A DNA stretch of 64,000 bases. Origin: Venturia oleaginea (taxonomy: Eukaryota > Ascomycota > Dothideomycetes > Venturiales > Venturiaceae). Location of the stretch: assembly GCA_013176395.1 (NCBI GenBank), contig JABMLP010000002.1, positions 2,223,057 to 2,287,056 on the forward strand, given 5' to 3'. Positions 44,220-54,812 of this stretch are shown here, piece after piece. Position 1 is the first letter of the stretch; every line of letters starts with the position of its first letter. Both the position numbers and the translations under genes were made by a program. The notes under the pieces are model-generated. The model saw only the letters and a program-made list of their open reading frames with translations, had not been told where the DNA came from and ran no database searches.

Positions 44220-44907
44220 TTATACAGGCTTGCTGGAGCTGGGAGCGACTTCGTTCAAGTTGGCGAAACCAAGGTTTTTCATCTCATCGGGTGCCATCAA
44301 GTTTCTGTGGATGGTGTGTTAGCACTCTGGTTGTAGAAGACAAAACGCCTCTCCTCTGCTCGAATGCCTGGATGCTCCAGGCTTGCCGTATCTGGTGTAC
44401 CCCCAAACACGCAAATCCCATTGCCGTTTAAGTTTATGAAAGTAAAGTATGACAGTAAAGTTGTAGACGAGAAGCCTGGCTTGGCTTCCAGGCAAAAGAG
44501 ACAAAGAAGTTTGATGTGGGTGGGTATCACAAACCTCTCCATCCGACACTGCAAATACGTCTTCGCATAAGTCCTGCACTCATTGGAATTGTTGCCACGG
44601 TGAGTCTTGAGACAACTGAGGTAAGATGTCATGAATGTCTTGCATTCGCCTGTTCGTACCAATCATTAGCCTTACGTTCATGTCCATTGTGTTCCGAATC
44701 ATGTGGGGGATTGGGGTGGTGGGCAACAAAAATCATCGTAGAGGGGTTCATCACACTCGTACCTTCGTGGTCAAGGGGAAACGATCCGCGCTCCGGTCTG
44801 GTAGGCTTGATTAGTGGTGTATCCGGGAGGATCAGATGGTGGAGAGGCGCATACGGAATCGGCTTTTGGATCTTCATCTGCCCGCCCGGGCTACCGAAGG
44901 TACTCAT
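44220..44907 (-). CDS. COX19: cytochrome c oxidase assembly protein COX19
   Basis: This is an intermembrane-space protein of the twin CX9C family, implicated in copper delivery to or redox control of cytochrome c oxidase. Four exons (44907-44855, 44797-44763, 44649-44535, 44304-44220) give 95 aa with frame kept; the introns are 57, 113 and 230 nt. The N-terminus M-S-T-F-G-S-P-G-G, P-P-E-R-G-S-F-P-L-D-H-E-G, then Cys32-x9-Cys42 and Cys54-x9-Cys64, and R-N-L-M-A-P-D-E-M-K-N-L-G-F match COX19. The four cysteines are intact. Intron 1 must use the CAG acceptor at 44798: an upstream AAG 8 nt before it would break the frame. The last exon is a short C-terminal tail. The gene is easy to miss because no exon exceeds 115 nt. 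Confidence 0.93.
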
Positions 44908-45346
44908 TGATGCAAGATCGATCGACTAGTGGTATCAAGAGCAAGTGTTGAAGCGACTGTGAGACTTGACAACAGGAGTGGTGATCGTAGAGTGTCCTGG
45001 GTTGTGGTGGAGGTGGTGTAGCTCAAGGTGCGGGTGACCCTGATCCAAATGCGTGCTATGTCTTAGCTGAGCGGCACAAGCACACTTGACAGGTTGCTAG
45101 GACAGAACACAGAGCTATTTCGGAGAGTTTTCATCGGGAGATCATGGTGGTATATTGCACAGTGTTATCAAGCTAGAGTCATGGTTTGGGACGATTGGAT
45201 TTCTCTATCAACCATCCATCTCAAAAGGGAGACCTCATGTCAAGGCCTAGCCCAGGGCTTGCTGCACTAAGTCATTTATTACTTTTGCTCATAATCAGAC
45301 AGGGTATATCGTCTGTGAAATGGCCCAGATGTTCCGCCATGCCCGA
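44908..45346. other. intergenic
   Basis: About 440 bp between COX19 and OLA1, both on the minus strand. It holds the COX19 promoter and the OLA1 3' end. Confidence 0.5.
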
Positions 45347-46846
45347 TCAAGCCTTTGCGGCACCAGCCTTGATAAGGATAATGTCACCATCCTCGACGAT
45401 GTAGTCCTTGCCTTTGGTCATGACCTTTCCCTTGGCCCTGACCGAAGCTTCATCACCCTCCTCGCGCAGCACCTTGTAATTATACACGATACACTGGATG
45501 AACGTCTTCTCAAAGTCGCCGTGGATAACGCCAGCCGCCTGTGGAGCCTTTGTGCCGTCGCGAATCGTCCATTGTCGAACCTCATCTGTGCCGGTTGTGA
45601 AGAAACTATTCAAGCCCAAAACTTTACGCATGGTCGTTGTGATCTTTGGTAGCGCAGATGTTGCACTCAGCTTCTTACATTCCTCTTGCGCCTCTGCCTC
45701 GGTTTCAAACCTGGTGAGTCGCTCCTCGAAGCACACGGACAAAGGAATGACAGGATCCGAAGGAGCATGTGTCTTGATCCACTCCATGACCTTTGGCAAA
45801 TGCTTGTTCTTCTTCCTAAGATAATCCTTCTCGCTGAGGTTGATGAGGTAGACGACGGGTTTGGCGGTGAGAAGGAAGAGAGGGTTAATCGCTTCGACCT
45901 AGTGTAGAGTTAGCAAAGCAATCTTGCAAAACAGTGCGCAGTGTTGGAATTGTGTTAATGGTTCTTAATCAGACACGGACTTCTTTTCATGGAGTGCATC
46001 CTGTGAGATGGAGCATTCAAAGAGCTGGGATTATAGAGCAATCGCTCTTGATCATCATATAAGATGGGGAGATGGAGGAAAATAAGACGAGCTTACCTCT
46101 TTTGGTGACCAGGTGCCATTTCGGACATCCTTGCCATCCTTTAACCATTGAAGAATCTTCTCGACTGTCGCCTCTTCCTCTTTTAATTTCTTGACTTCGA
46201 GACTCTGGCCACCACGTTTGGTTTGCTTCTTGAGATTCTCGAGACCCTTCTCAACGAACTCAATGTCCTTGATACGCAGTTCCTCGCTGATGATGTCCAA
46301 GTCGCGCACCGGGTCGACGTCACCCTCGACGTGGATAATTTCAGCATCGTCGAAACATCTCACGACCTGGTAGATGGCATCGACGGCACGGATATGGGAG
46401 AGAAAGGCATTGCCGAGACCAGCACCAGTCGAAGCACCACGGGTGAGACCTGCGATATCGTAGATGGTCAAGTTGGCGGGAACGACAGACTTGGGCTTGT
46501 ATTGCGATACTAGCCAGTCGAAGCGCTCATCGGGGACGACGATACGGGCTTCCTCGGGGTCGATGGTGGCATACGGGAAGTTCTGTGATGGAGTTTAGTA
46601 TACGCACATGAAAAATTCGAAAGCAAGCTGCATACGTACGGCAGGGTTACCAAGACTGGACTTGGTGATGGCCTGGAACAAAGTCGATTTACCGACGTTC
46701 GCAAGGCCGACCTGGGGTGAGTGTTAGTGCGATGAATCGATGGCATTGCCGCGTCAAGGCTGCCTACATACGATGCCACTCTTCAAGCTGTTGCCAGGTC
46801 TTCCGAGGAGAACCTTCTTCTCCTCCTCCTTCTTTTTTGGAGGCAT
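45347..46846 (-). CDS. OLA1: Obg-like ATPase 1 / YchF GTPase-family ATPase
   Basis: A P-loop ATPase of the Obg-like family that binds ribosomes and regulates stress and translation. Four minus-strand exons (46846-46772, 46711-46640, 46582-46097, 45898-45347) give 394 aa, the usual length. G1 is V-G-L-A-N-V-G-K-S-T at residues 26-35, formed across intron 1. G3 is D-I-A-G-L-T-R-G-A. G4 is N-L-S-E-K-D, the NxxE form that gives ATP preference. The coiled-coil arm (K-G-L-E-N-L-K-K-Q-T) lies in exon 3, and the C-terminal TGS domain runs from about residue 300 to the end (V-R-Q-W-T-I-R-D-G-T-K-A-P-Q-A-A-G-V-I-H). The N-terminus M-P-P-K-K-K fits fungal homologues. Introns of 60, 57 and 198 nt all have canonical ends. 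Confidence 0.95.
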
Positions 46847-47433
46847 TCTTCGTGATTTTGCGTAGTTTCGTGTGGGTGTGTTGTGGAAGAGAAATAAAGC
46901 GTGTAGTGGGGCAGAAGCTATCGGCCTAGAAGATGCAGAGCCTGCTGCGAAAGAAGAGAAGATGAGAGGGGTAACGCGGAAGTTGGAAATCTTGATGAGA
47001 GAACAGAGGCGACTGGGAATCGCCTCTGCTGAATGAGTTTTTGGAATTAATGAAGGATGCAGAATCTTTTTAAGGCGAGAAAGCGAAGACGCGAAAATTG
47101 CTGCCAATGCTTCCAGGCACGTGACTCATAACAATATCCCGGATTATCTTTCATCTTTGCTCCCCACTCTTGATCCAGGCTTCCATTCCCAACTTGGTCG
47201 ATATCCATAAATTTAGTGATTTGTCTTGCGAGAATTGCCAAAAAATTGTCGCTATCGATACTGAATTGATGAACCTTATTGCAGGTTCGAGTTCAAGAAA
47301 AGTGTGATTAATGGCCCAACCATGGATAAATCCATTCAACTCATCTCCACTACGGTCCCCACTTCTCAAATTTGAGGCGTAAAATCCGTGTCATGACACG
47401 CTTTTTTGGGGTAGTTAGTTTGAGAGGTTTTTG
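46847..47433. other. intergenic
   Basis: About 590 bp upstream of OLA1 up to the transposon; includes the OLA1 promoter. No other feature. Confidence 0.5.
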
Positions 47434-47508
47434 GGTGTCATTAATGAGTAGCATTGAGAAGTATTGAGTGGTATTGAGTGATATTGAGTAGTATTGAGTA
47501 GTAAATGA
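47434..47508. repeat. left TIR and ATTGAGTA tandem repeats
   Basis: After the GGTGTCATT end, five imperfect copies of an ATTGAGTRGT-type decamer follow (47455-47500). The right end has one similar unit. Such subterminal repeats are typical transposase-binding sites. Confidence 0.7.
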
Positions 47509-47573
47509 GGGTTAAAATTTGGGTACCTAGGATCTGACTATACTCGCAAATCTAATATACATTGATCGTACTT

Positions 47574-48756
47574 TTAAGGCCTTGCCAAACCTCGTCGCTG
47601 CACATTGAGTAGTAACTCAGGCTTCCCTACAATCATTTGTATAACCTCCCCGGTCGCCGCATCCTGCTCCGCTAATAGCCCGATTAGGCATATTATATCC
47701 TGCAACTCCACCAAAACCCAGTCCCCGTCGTAGTCCCCTACAATACATATCTGGTGAACACGCAGGTCCCTCTCAACACCATTCCAGCGCCGGATCAGAG
47801 CGAATCGACATCCCTGTGGTGTTTGTAAGAAGCTATGTATTGAGCCAAAGCTACACGCACCATCGTCGCCACTCGCATAACATACGAAATGGTCTTTACG
47901 GTTTTTGCAAGAGCGCCGCTGTGATGCTGCCGACCCTAATGTTAACAATGCATTCAATTTGCAGCGTTTCCAGTAGGTAATCTCGCTCGGATGGACGGCC
48001 GTATTAATAGTGTTGTACAGGAGCTCCAATTGTGCTCCCTGAAGCCTGAAGTTGACATTTTCTATCCCGATTTGGCCAGTATATTGCGGATAACTCGTCG
48101 GATCTGGTATATCTGGATGATGTATCGTTGAGTCAATTGCGAGGAGGGATAAATGGTTGATCTGTTCACGCCTCAATAGTGCATTTGAGGCTGAGAGGCT
48201 TAATTCAGATTTCGACCTACATAACTTCTTGACCAACGCGCAAAAACGTTCTAGTGGGTATGACCACCAGTAACAACCCAATTAGCCAGATGTAAGAGGC
48301 GTATATGCTGTTGAGCAGCCTCAGTAACTATAAAAAGCGGTTAGTTTAGCTGTATATGATGTTTTACCATAGTAAATGAGCTATATCATGAGATCCGAGC
48401 GGTCTGAAAATGGGGTTGGGTATAGGAATCAAACCTTGTTCAAAATCGATACCCCGTATTGTATTGGGCTCCTGAGATAGTCCATTCTCGTCGTATATAA
48501 CATCCTCCATAGCCTCTGAATCGTCATCTTCCACGATATTTGTATTGATATCGTCGTGCGTATCGAGACTACCATTACTGGGACCTCCGGAAGCGAGATC
48601 TTGTGCATTTTGCATTGGTGTATGCACGTATAGGGGGCTGGGTAGAAATATAGTAGGATTAATCGTTTGATTAGCACGCCATTTGTCACGATGGCGGCTC
48701 ATTGTAGTGTATGTAGTGCGGTGATGAGGTGTGCACCAGTAACAAATTGTAGCCAT
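47574..48756 (-). pseudogene. internally deleted transposase-like gene (Plavaka/Tnp2-type C-terminus)
   Basis: Exon 1 (48756-48364 region) begins M-A-T-I-C-Y-W-C with a later M-S-R-H-R, a zinc-finger-like start, and continues into an acidic segment. A GTAAAA...TATAG intron of about 40 nt follows. Then comes T-E-A-A-Q-Q-H-I-R-L-L-H-L-A-N-W, and after a one-base frame change near 48280, G-C-Y-W-W-S-Y-P-L-E-R-F-C, then a 235-residue C-terminal region to 47574. The W-x-x-P-x-E-R-F-C pattern is typical of the C-terminal region of Plavaka/KDZ- and Tnp2-like transposases. The several hundred residues of catalytic core that normally lie between are missing. The C-terminal region has a relative at 63516-63968. 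Confidence 0.55.
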
Positions 48757-49108
48757 ATTAGCAAAAAAACGATGAGAAGGGCGGGGAAAACCTATTAATC
48801 GAGGTCAATGGGCATTGCCTATACTTACGAGGATGGTTATATTAAGATATCTTAGGCCAAGAAACATCTCGGTATCATGTGAAGTTCATATACTTAAAAC
48901 CTGATCGACAATGATCTCATACACTCACTACTAGAATCTTCTCTATCAGTGTATACAGTTAGGCCTTGTGCCACAGCCCTAGATAGAGAGAACCTCAATC
49001 TTTTCTCACTCCACAAGCTGTTTCTAAGTATTTAACGAACACCTTGCTACACAGCCATCATTTTATTAGGTTATTACCTACCTATCTCGACTTTTCAGCC
49101 TATTCAAA

Positions 49109-50386
49109 ATGTGTGCTATTCTACCACCACGAGATCCTTACCTACCACGAGATTCTCACCCACCACGAGATCTTTACCCACCTGAGGGCTTCCCTCTGAA
49201 GTCTCTTGAAAACGTCAAGGATGCATTTACAGCAATCAAGCTTCTACCTATGATTCGAGAGCAGAAACACTCAAAGAATGTTGTTCTGGGATCCGATCTA
49301 TGTGTCATAAAGCTATACGGCTTGATGCAGAATGGGAGACGATTGAACGTAGAGGGTATGCACTTAAACGCTCAGAACTGAGACTTTTACACCGCTAATA
49401 TTGTCCAAATTAGGTCAACGGTTCTCGCCCCTAAGGCCCTCAAAAAGCAGGATCGAGATCATCTTACCGCAATGATGGAGCGCCTATATGCTACCTATCC
49501 TGTACTTCGTCAGTGTGTCAATGACTGGCCGTTAATAGCATTTTTCTCGATCAAGATAGAAGACATACGAAAAAACGCTGGCCGTCCATCAAAAGCGAAT
49601 AAAAACGGGAGAGGTCTACGACCATTACATCAAAACATACTATCAGCGTCTAGTTCTATAGGCAGTTCAGGGCAAGAGACCGACACTACTACACAGAGTA
49701 GTATATCTTCCTCCCGTTCTCGTTCGCCACGCTCGGTACTCCAAGAAAATTTGTTAACTGCGAGCAAAATTTCGAAAACTTCAAAAACCTCGGCTATATC
49801 TAGCGACCCACCAATGCCTAGGGCATATTCTGAGTCGGCCAATTCCAATTATGGTCTTCGTACAACTGGCCCGGAAAGTGGTGAACGGGCTATGGTTGAT
49901 ATAGCCTTAGGATTATCGCCTAAAATCTCTAGGTTTCCAACGCACGCTCGGTCAAAATCACCTATTCCATCTCCGTCCAAATCTTCCGCCTCCGAGGCTG
50001 CCGCCGCCGCTGCGCCAGCCCTTAATTCCCAGCTCTCTGATAATGATAACGACGACGAACCTCCTATACGAAACTCCGGCAGACCAAAACGGGACAGAAA
50101 AGAGAGCGAGAAGCTTCGTACAAATGGAGATAAGGCTGCTACTACAGATAAGAGACAAGTAAAGCGAAAGGACATTGAACAAAGAGAAGTTCGTAGGCAA
50201 AGAAAGCATGCACGGCAAGAAGAAAATGAAATTGCACGAATGAATTTGGCTAAAGTTGCTCCAGTTGTTCACACGATGGAACTGGCCTCAGATGAGGAAT
50301 GGGTTGTTGTTGCTGAACCATATACGTCAGAGCATGCACCTCTAACGTTTCCTATGTTTAAACGTAAGAAACTGACGACGTTGTAG
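49109..50386 (+). CDS. transposon partner protein, basic and Ser-rich, one in-frame stop
   Basis: The frame from ATG 49109 runs to the stop at 50384-50386 (about 425 codons) with a single TGA at 49379-49381. The region beyond keeps the same frame (S-T-V-L-A-P-K-A-L-K-K-Q-D-R-D-H) and aligns with no break. A possible intron (GGTATGC donor, AAATTAG acceptor) would not keep frame, so a CGA-to-TGA change is the simpler reading. The N-terminus has tandem P-P-R-D-x-Y-P repeats; the middle is Ser/Thr-rich; the last 100 residues are strongly Lys/Arg/Glu-rich with coiled-coil potential (R-Q-V-K-R-K-D-I-E-Q-R-E). I do not recognise a family. Its place inside the transposon, divergent to the transposase, suggests a DNA-binding or accessory role. 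Confidence 0.55.
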
Positions 50387-50540
50387 TCGAAATATGGTTT
50401 GGTATCGGTGGTCAAGATGTGGAGTTATTTTTGTTGTTTACTTCGCATTTTTAGCGTTATTGTGGGTCACGTGTGTTTATCGCAAATATGAAAATGACAC
50501 TATTGACACTTGTATACTACTCAATTATGTAAATGACACC

Positions 50541-50824
50541 TTTTGTGTGGATTGAATGGCCTTGGCATTATTGTTTTGGTGTCAAATGAGTGATTTGAGT
50601 GGATTTTGAGTGGATTTTGAGAAGTGAAGACTGTAGTGCTCGTACTCCGGCTGCGGAGTACTGACCCGATGGCCCCGTTGATATCCGTGGCCATCGATAA
50701 GATGCATGAGATAAAGAGCGATATCATCAATAGTCCAGAGACGCAAGTATATAATGGAAGCCCCGCCCGGCATTTGGGTTAATCCTTCACAACATCCCTC
50801 CTTCGACTTTATCATCCCTTCGAC
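50541..50824. other. short intergenic, P450 promoter
   Basis: Between the transposon and the second P450. At about 50579 a further GGTGTCAAATGAGTG sequence resembles the left transposon end (see findings). Confidence 0.4.
50748..50755 (+). promoter_or_regulatory. TATA box of the second P450
   Basis: The sequence TATATAAT lies 70 bp upstream of the ATG at 50825. Confidence 0.5.
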
Positions 50825-52502
50825 ATGCCATCGACAACAGTGCTGGCTGCCATTGTCGGTGGTATCCTTCTTGCTATACACCGCTTCGTTTACATGCCCT
50901 TCTTCTCAGGCCCTCTCAGCCGGATACCTGGAGCTCCGTTATATGCCATCACGAAATGGCGCCTTGCGTTGGATGATTGGAGAGGGACTAGAACAAGAGC
51001 AATCAACAAGCTTCATGACAAGTATGGACCAGTTGTTAGGGTTGGACCGAACGAAGTTGCCTTCAATAGCCTGTCAGCCTTGAAGACAATTTATGGAGCA
51101 GGCAGCGGATCAGAGAGGACCCCTTTCTACGACATGTTCGATGCGTACGGGAAAAAGAATCTATTCACTTTCTACTCGCCCAAGGATCATAGTGATCGGA
51201 AGAAGCTACTCGCCCATGCATATTCGAAATCCTTGATGCTCAATGGTGCCATGGCGACCATGGTTGAAGATAAAGTGCAACAGTACCTCCACATCTTGGA
51301 GCAAGGCACTACGTGTGCGAACGAAACCTTCACGAGCTTGCACTACTTCTCCTTGGACTCAATTTCCGATTTTCTATACGGAGACTTTGGCAAGACTCGT
51401 TGCTTGGAAGGAAACAAGATCGATCAGGCGCTTCTCGAAGACATCGTAGACGTCTCTCGGAGAAAGCTATCTTGGTTTGCAGTTCACTTCCCGGCACTCA
51501 CGAAGTGGCTGTATACCAGAAAGAACTTGATGGAGAAGGTGGTCAGGAACTTTTACCCAATGAAGCAGCCAACTACCTATACTGGAATTCGAGCCCACGC
51601 TCTGCAGGCCTGGAAAACTTTCTTGTCCTCCTCAGAAGAAGTCAAGGCTTCATCAAAGGCGCAAGAAAGCATCATTGGCAGACTCTGGAACTATCACAAG
51701 AGCCAGAAGAATGGCGGGCTTGGAGATCTCGATATTGCATCGGAATGCGCAGACCATCTGCTCGCCGGAATTGACACTACAAGTGATACGCTGATGTTCC
51801 TCATATGGGCTTTGTCGCGCCCTGAGAACGCGAAGTATCAGGAGAGGGTGCAAGAAGAGGCACGAGCCGTCTCAAGATTTGCAATCAATGGACAGGGAAT
51901 TACTACTGTCAGTACCTGTGACAAGCTTCCATTCTTGGACGCTGTCATCAAGGAGACTCTTCGATTGTATGCGCCTTTACCTGCATCTGAGCCGCGCCTT
52001 TTTCCATCCGCTACAATGATTAACGGATACTTAGTTCCTGCGAGGACTGTCGTCAGCATGTCGCCCTTCTCGCTACACCGGAATCCCAACGTTTTCCGGG
52101 ATCCATTGGTTTTCGACCCTGACCGATGGCTTGGGGACGAAATAGATATTGCGGAGATGAAGAAGTGGTTTTGGGCTTTCTCGAGCGGCGGACGAATGTG
52201 TATTGGTCTGCAGTGAGTGGTGCTTGTTATTTGTGGGTAGCAGTTAGCTAACAACATGCTTACAGTCTCGCGATGGCAGAGATGACTACGCTAGTGACTG
52301 CGATATACCAAAGATACAGCACTTCGGTCAAAAAGGGATCTGAAGATGTCACTCCAGGCATCACGAGCAGATTCGAGGTCTTTCATGACGACAGATTTGA
52401 GAAGGTTGCTGTTAGTACTTGTAGTACCTGTAATAGCTGTTCAGGGTTTCGCTAACCATTGTACAGGAACATGAAAGCTGGATAGATTTCCACCAGGAAT
52501 AA
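50825..52502 (+). CDS. cytochrome P450 monooxygenase
   Basis: Three exons (50825-52212, 52266-52410, 52467-52502) with introns of 53 and 56 nt give 522 aa. The N-terminal membrane anchor is residues 5-30. The I-helix motif is A-G-I-D-T-T-S-D, the K-helix E-T-L-R, the haem loop F-S-S-G-G-R-M-C-I-G with Cys459 as thiolate ligand, and the meander P-D-R-W-L-G. The protein ends V-A-E-H-E-S-W-I-D-F-H. This is a typical fungal secondary-metabolism-type class II P450. The last exon is only 12 codons. No partner biosynthetic gene is seen next to it. The substrate is unknown. Confidence 0.9.
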
Positions 52503-53099
52503 GGCAGTTGACTTGAGTCTTTTGTTTTAGTTGTGGTATCGTACTCGCAGTAAGGGGATTCCATGAGTTGATATTATATTGTCATTCTCTTCGAATCTAT
52601 GTGCCTGGTATTATGTTGTGCTAAGAATGGCCGGTGAAGCGAAGTCGTTTGTGTCGTACATATTCATGCAAGGCTATTATCAAACAAAAGAGTAGTACCA
52701 GTCTGCAGATACATGTCATGATGGAATATATACTGTTCGCGATAGACGATTCGACGATGGAGGTCGAAGTACTCGGAGAGACGGATCAATCTGGACTTTC
52801 TGCAGATATAGCGTGCTGCGATAAACACAGCAATCTACATAGAACTAAGTGGGACCCCGCCCATATGTATCATCGCTCCAAGTTACGGCACAGTCGAGAA
52901 AAGGTTCACTGTTTCACACTCCCATTATCCCATATCGTGAATCGCCTTGCTTGCTTTAGAGCCCTGCACACTGGAAGATCCCGTCCTCCATCACCTCCAG
53001 CCCGTGAATCCGCAACAGCCGAACTTGGGACTCGAATTGTGCGACCGCGACTGCGACCACAGGCCAAGAGAATCCGACATAATCAACAATCGCATCACC
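52503..53099. other. intergenic
   Basis: About 600 bp, including the SET gene promoter. No other gene recognised. Confidence 0.5.
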
Positions 53100-54312
53100 A
53101 TGAGCGATTCCACCTTGTCAGGCTTGTCCCAAATCCCTGAGACTCAGCCTACAGACCCGTTTTCTGCCCACTTCACGCCTCCAACGGCGCCATCAAAACC
53201 CCGAGCCCACGGCCACAAACGCAGTGTTTCGATTCTCAAGGCACTCTCGACGTACACCGAAACAGTGACAGAGTTGTACAAAGTAACGCCGGTCCCACAC
53301 AAAGGCCTAGGCGTTCAAGCCCTTTGCGCCATCCCCGCCGGCACTCGAATAACCTCCGAAGCACCCATTCTCAAGTGTCTGCGGGAACCAGATGGGATCG
53401 ATCCATTTCCCGTTTATGAAGCTTTTGAATCGTTGACGCCCACTGCCCAGGATGAGTATTCTTTACTATCTGCAAGTCAGAACCAGATCGAGAATGCTCT
53501 CGACTGCATTGACGACGATGACGATTTGCCCGAAGGCTTACGAGAATGGATTGCAAAGATTTCAGCGATTTTCGAATGCAATAATTTCGAGATCGGGACG
53601 CAGTCTGAAGTACAGGAGGATGGTAGTGTGATGACACTCGCAGGCGTTTTCCCACTTGCAGCAAGAATGAATCACTCCTGTCGGCCCAATGTGGCTCAGA
53701 CTTGGAACGCCGAGATCAATCAACTCACTATCCATGCCATTCGGGATATACAGCCTGGAGAGGAGTTGTGCGATGCCTACTGCCTGCTGGTCGAAGACAC
53801 AGCGACGAGACAGGCAGCGCTGGACGCTTATGGATTCGTTTGTGCCTGTGAGGTTTGTGGCGGAAATGAAGAGGAAAGGAAAAAGAGTGATGAAAAGAGG
53901 CGTATGATCAAGAGATTGGGAGAAGACCTCACATTTCAAGCTGAAAAGAAAACAGCCGATGGAGCTGTAAAGCTGGGACTGTTGTCTCCATCGGTTATCA
54001 AGCAGGGATTGGAAGATCCCGTTAATGCGCTAGAGTATCTGGAGGTCTTGCTAAAAGAAGAAGGGCTGGTTGGACACGACCTGGGCCAATGGTAAACTCG
54101 AGCCTTCACTTTCAAAGAGATCAAAGAATGCTGACAGTACCAGGTATTCATTTGCAAATTGGCACAGCGTGAGCAACAGTCTCGACGGGTCCATCGATTG
54201 GCAACAGAAGAATTACGATCTGAATGTTATCACGAAAGGGATGGATCACGCAGATACGATAGCAGCGAAGACGAATCTTGCACGACTTAAGAAACAGAAG
54301 TCGGGGAAATAG
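53100..54312 (+). CDS. SET-domain protein (SET5/SMYD-like)
   Basis: Two exons (53100-54091 and 54144-54312) with a 52-nt intron give 386 aa. The SET core is split: after the N-terminal G-L-G-V-Q-A-L-C-A-I-P-A-G-T segment (near residue 70) comes a helical insert. Then the catalytic A-A-R-M-N-H-S-C-R-P-N-V (near residues 190-200) and G-E-E-L-C-D-A-Y-C follow, with post-SET cysteines in F-V-C-A-C-E-V-C. The N-H-S-C motif fits SAM and lysine-substrate binding. Yeast Set5/6 and animal SMYD proteins share this layout but no MYND finger is seen. The target is unknown. The ATG at 53100 is the first in frame; the upstream open frame has no ATG. Confidence 0.85.
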
Positions 54313-54812
54313 AAAATCTAGGGTCGAGTGTTCTATGGTCTATTTGGCCGTCGGTACCGAGTGCTTTACTTCCAAAACTTAACTTCCGCAACTTGGAAAA
54401 CGAAATTCATACTCGAAAATCAATTCCCCGATTTTAGATTGAGCTTGCAAAATTCCTGGCGATTTTCGCTTTCATGTTGCCAGAAACTTGTCGCTATGGA
54501 TTTTTAGTTCAGCAGCATATATGAAGAAAAGAAGTCAGTCGTTGTGAGCGAGGTTGATTTTAGGATATCGGAGTACACTGTAACTGTTCCCTTCCGAAGT
54601 ACGTGTTAAATTTCCCAAAATGTCCTGTAAACATGAAGTAGATGTTCAAGAACGTCTTTGGCCACGTTTGGGTGTTTTTGTGCAGTAATGATATAGTATA
54701 GTTTCAGTCGGACCGAGTTGTCTCGCATCGTCCGCACACCAGGTGACTTTGTGACCCTCGATCAACAATCAACGCGGCATCGATCTCGTCCCTCGCAAGC
54801 CCTCCCTTGAAA
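54313..54812. other. intergenic
   Basis: About 500 bp without recognised features. Confidence 0.5.

Larger units (their letters stand above)
47434..50540. mobile_element. 3.1-kb two-gene DNA transposon, TSD TTTTG
   Basis: The ends are GGTGTCATT on the left (47434) and AATGACACC on the right (50540), with an ATTGAGTAGTAT-type subterminal sequence on both. TTTTG occurs at 47429-47433 and 50541-50545, a 5-bp target duplication. Inside are two divergent genes around a central intergenic stretch of 48757-49108: a transposase-like gene on the minus strand and an unknown protein on the plus strand. The transposase lacks its catalytic core, so this copy seems non-autonomous. Confidence 0.75.

Noticed and set aside
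47440..47505. CRISPR-like short tandem repeats
   Set aside because: Direct ATTGAGTA repeats without spacers in a eukaryotic genome; they are transposon subterminal repeats.
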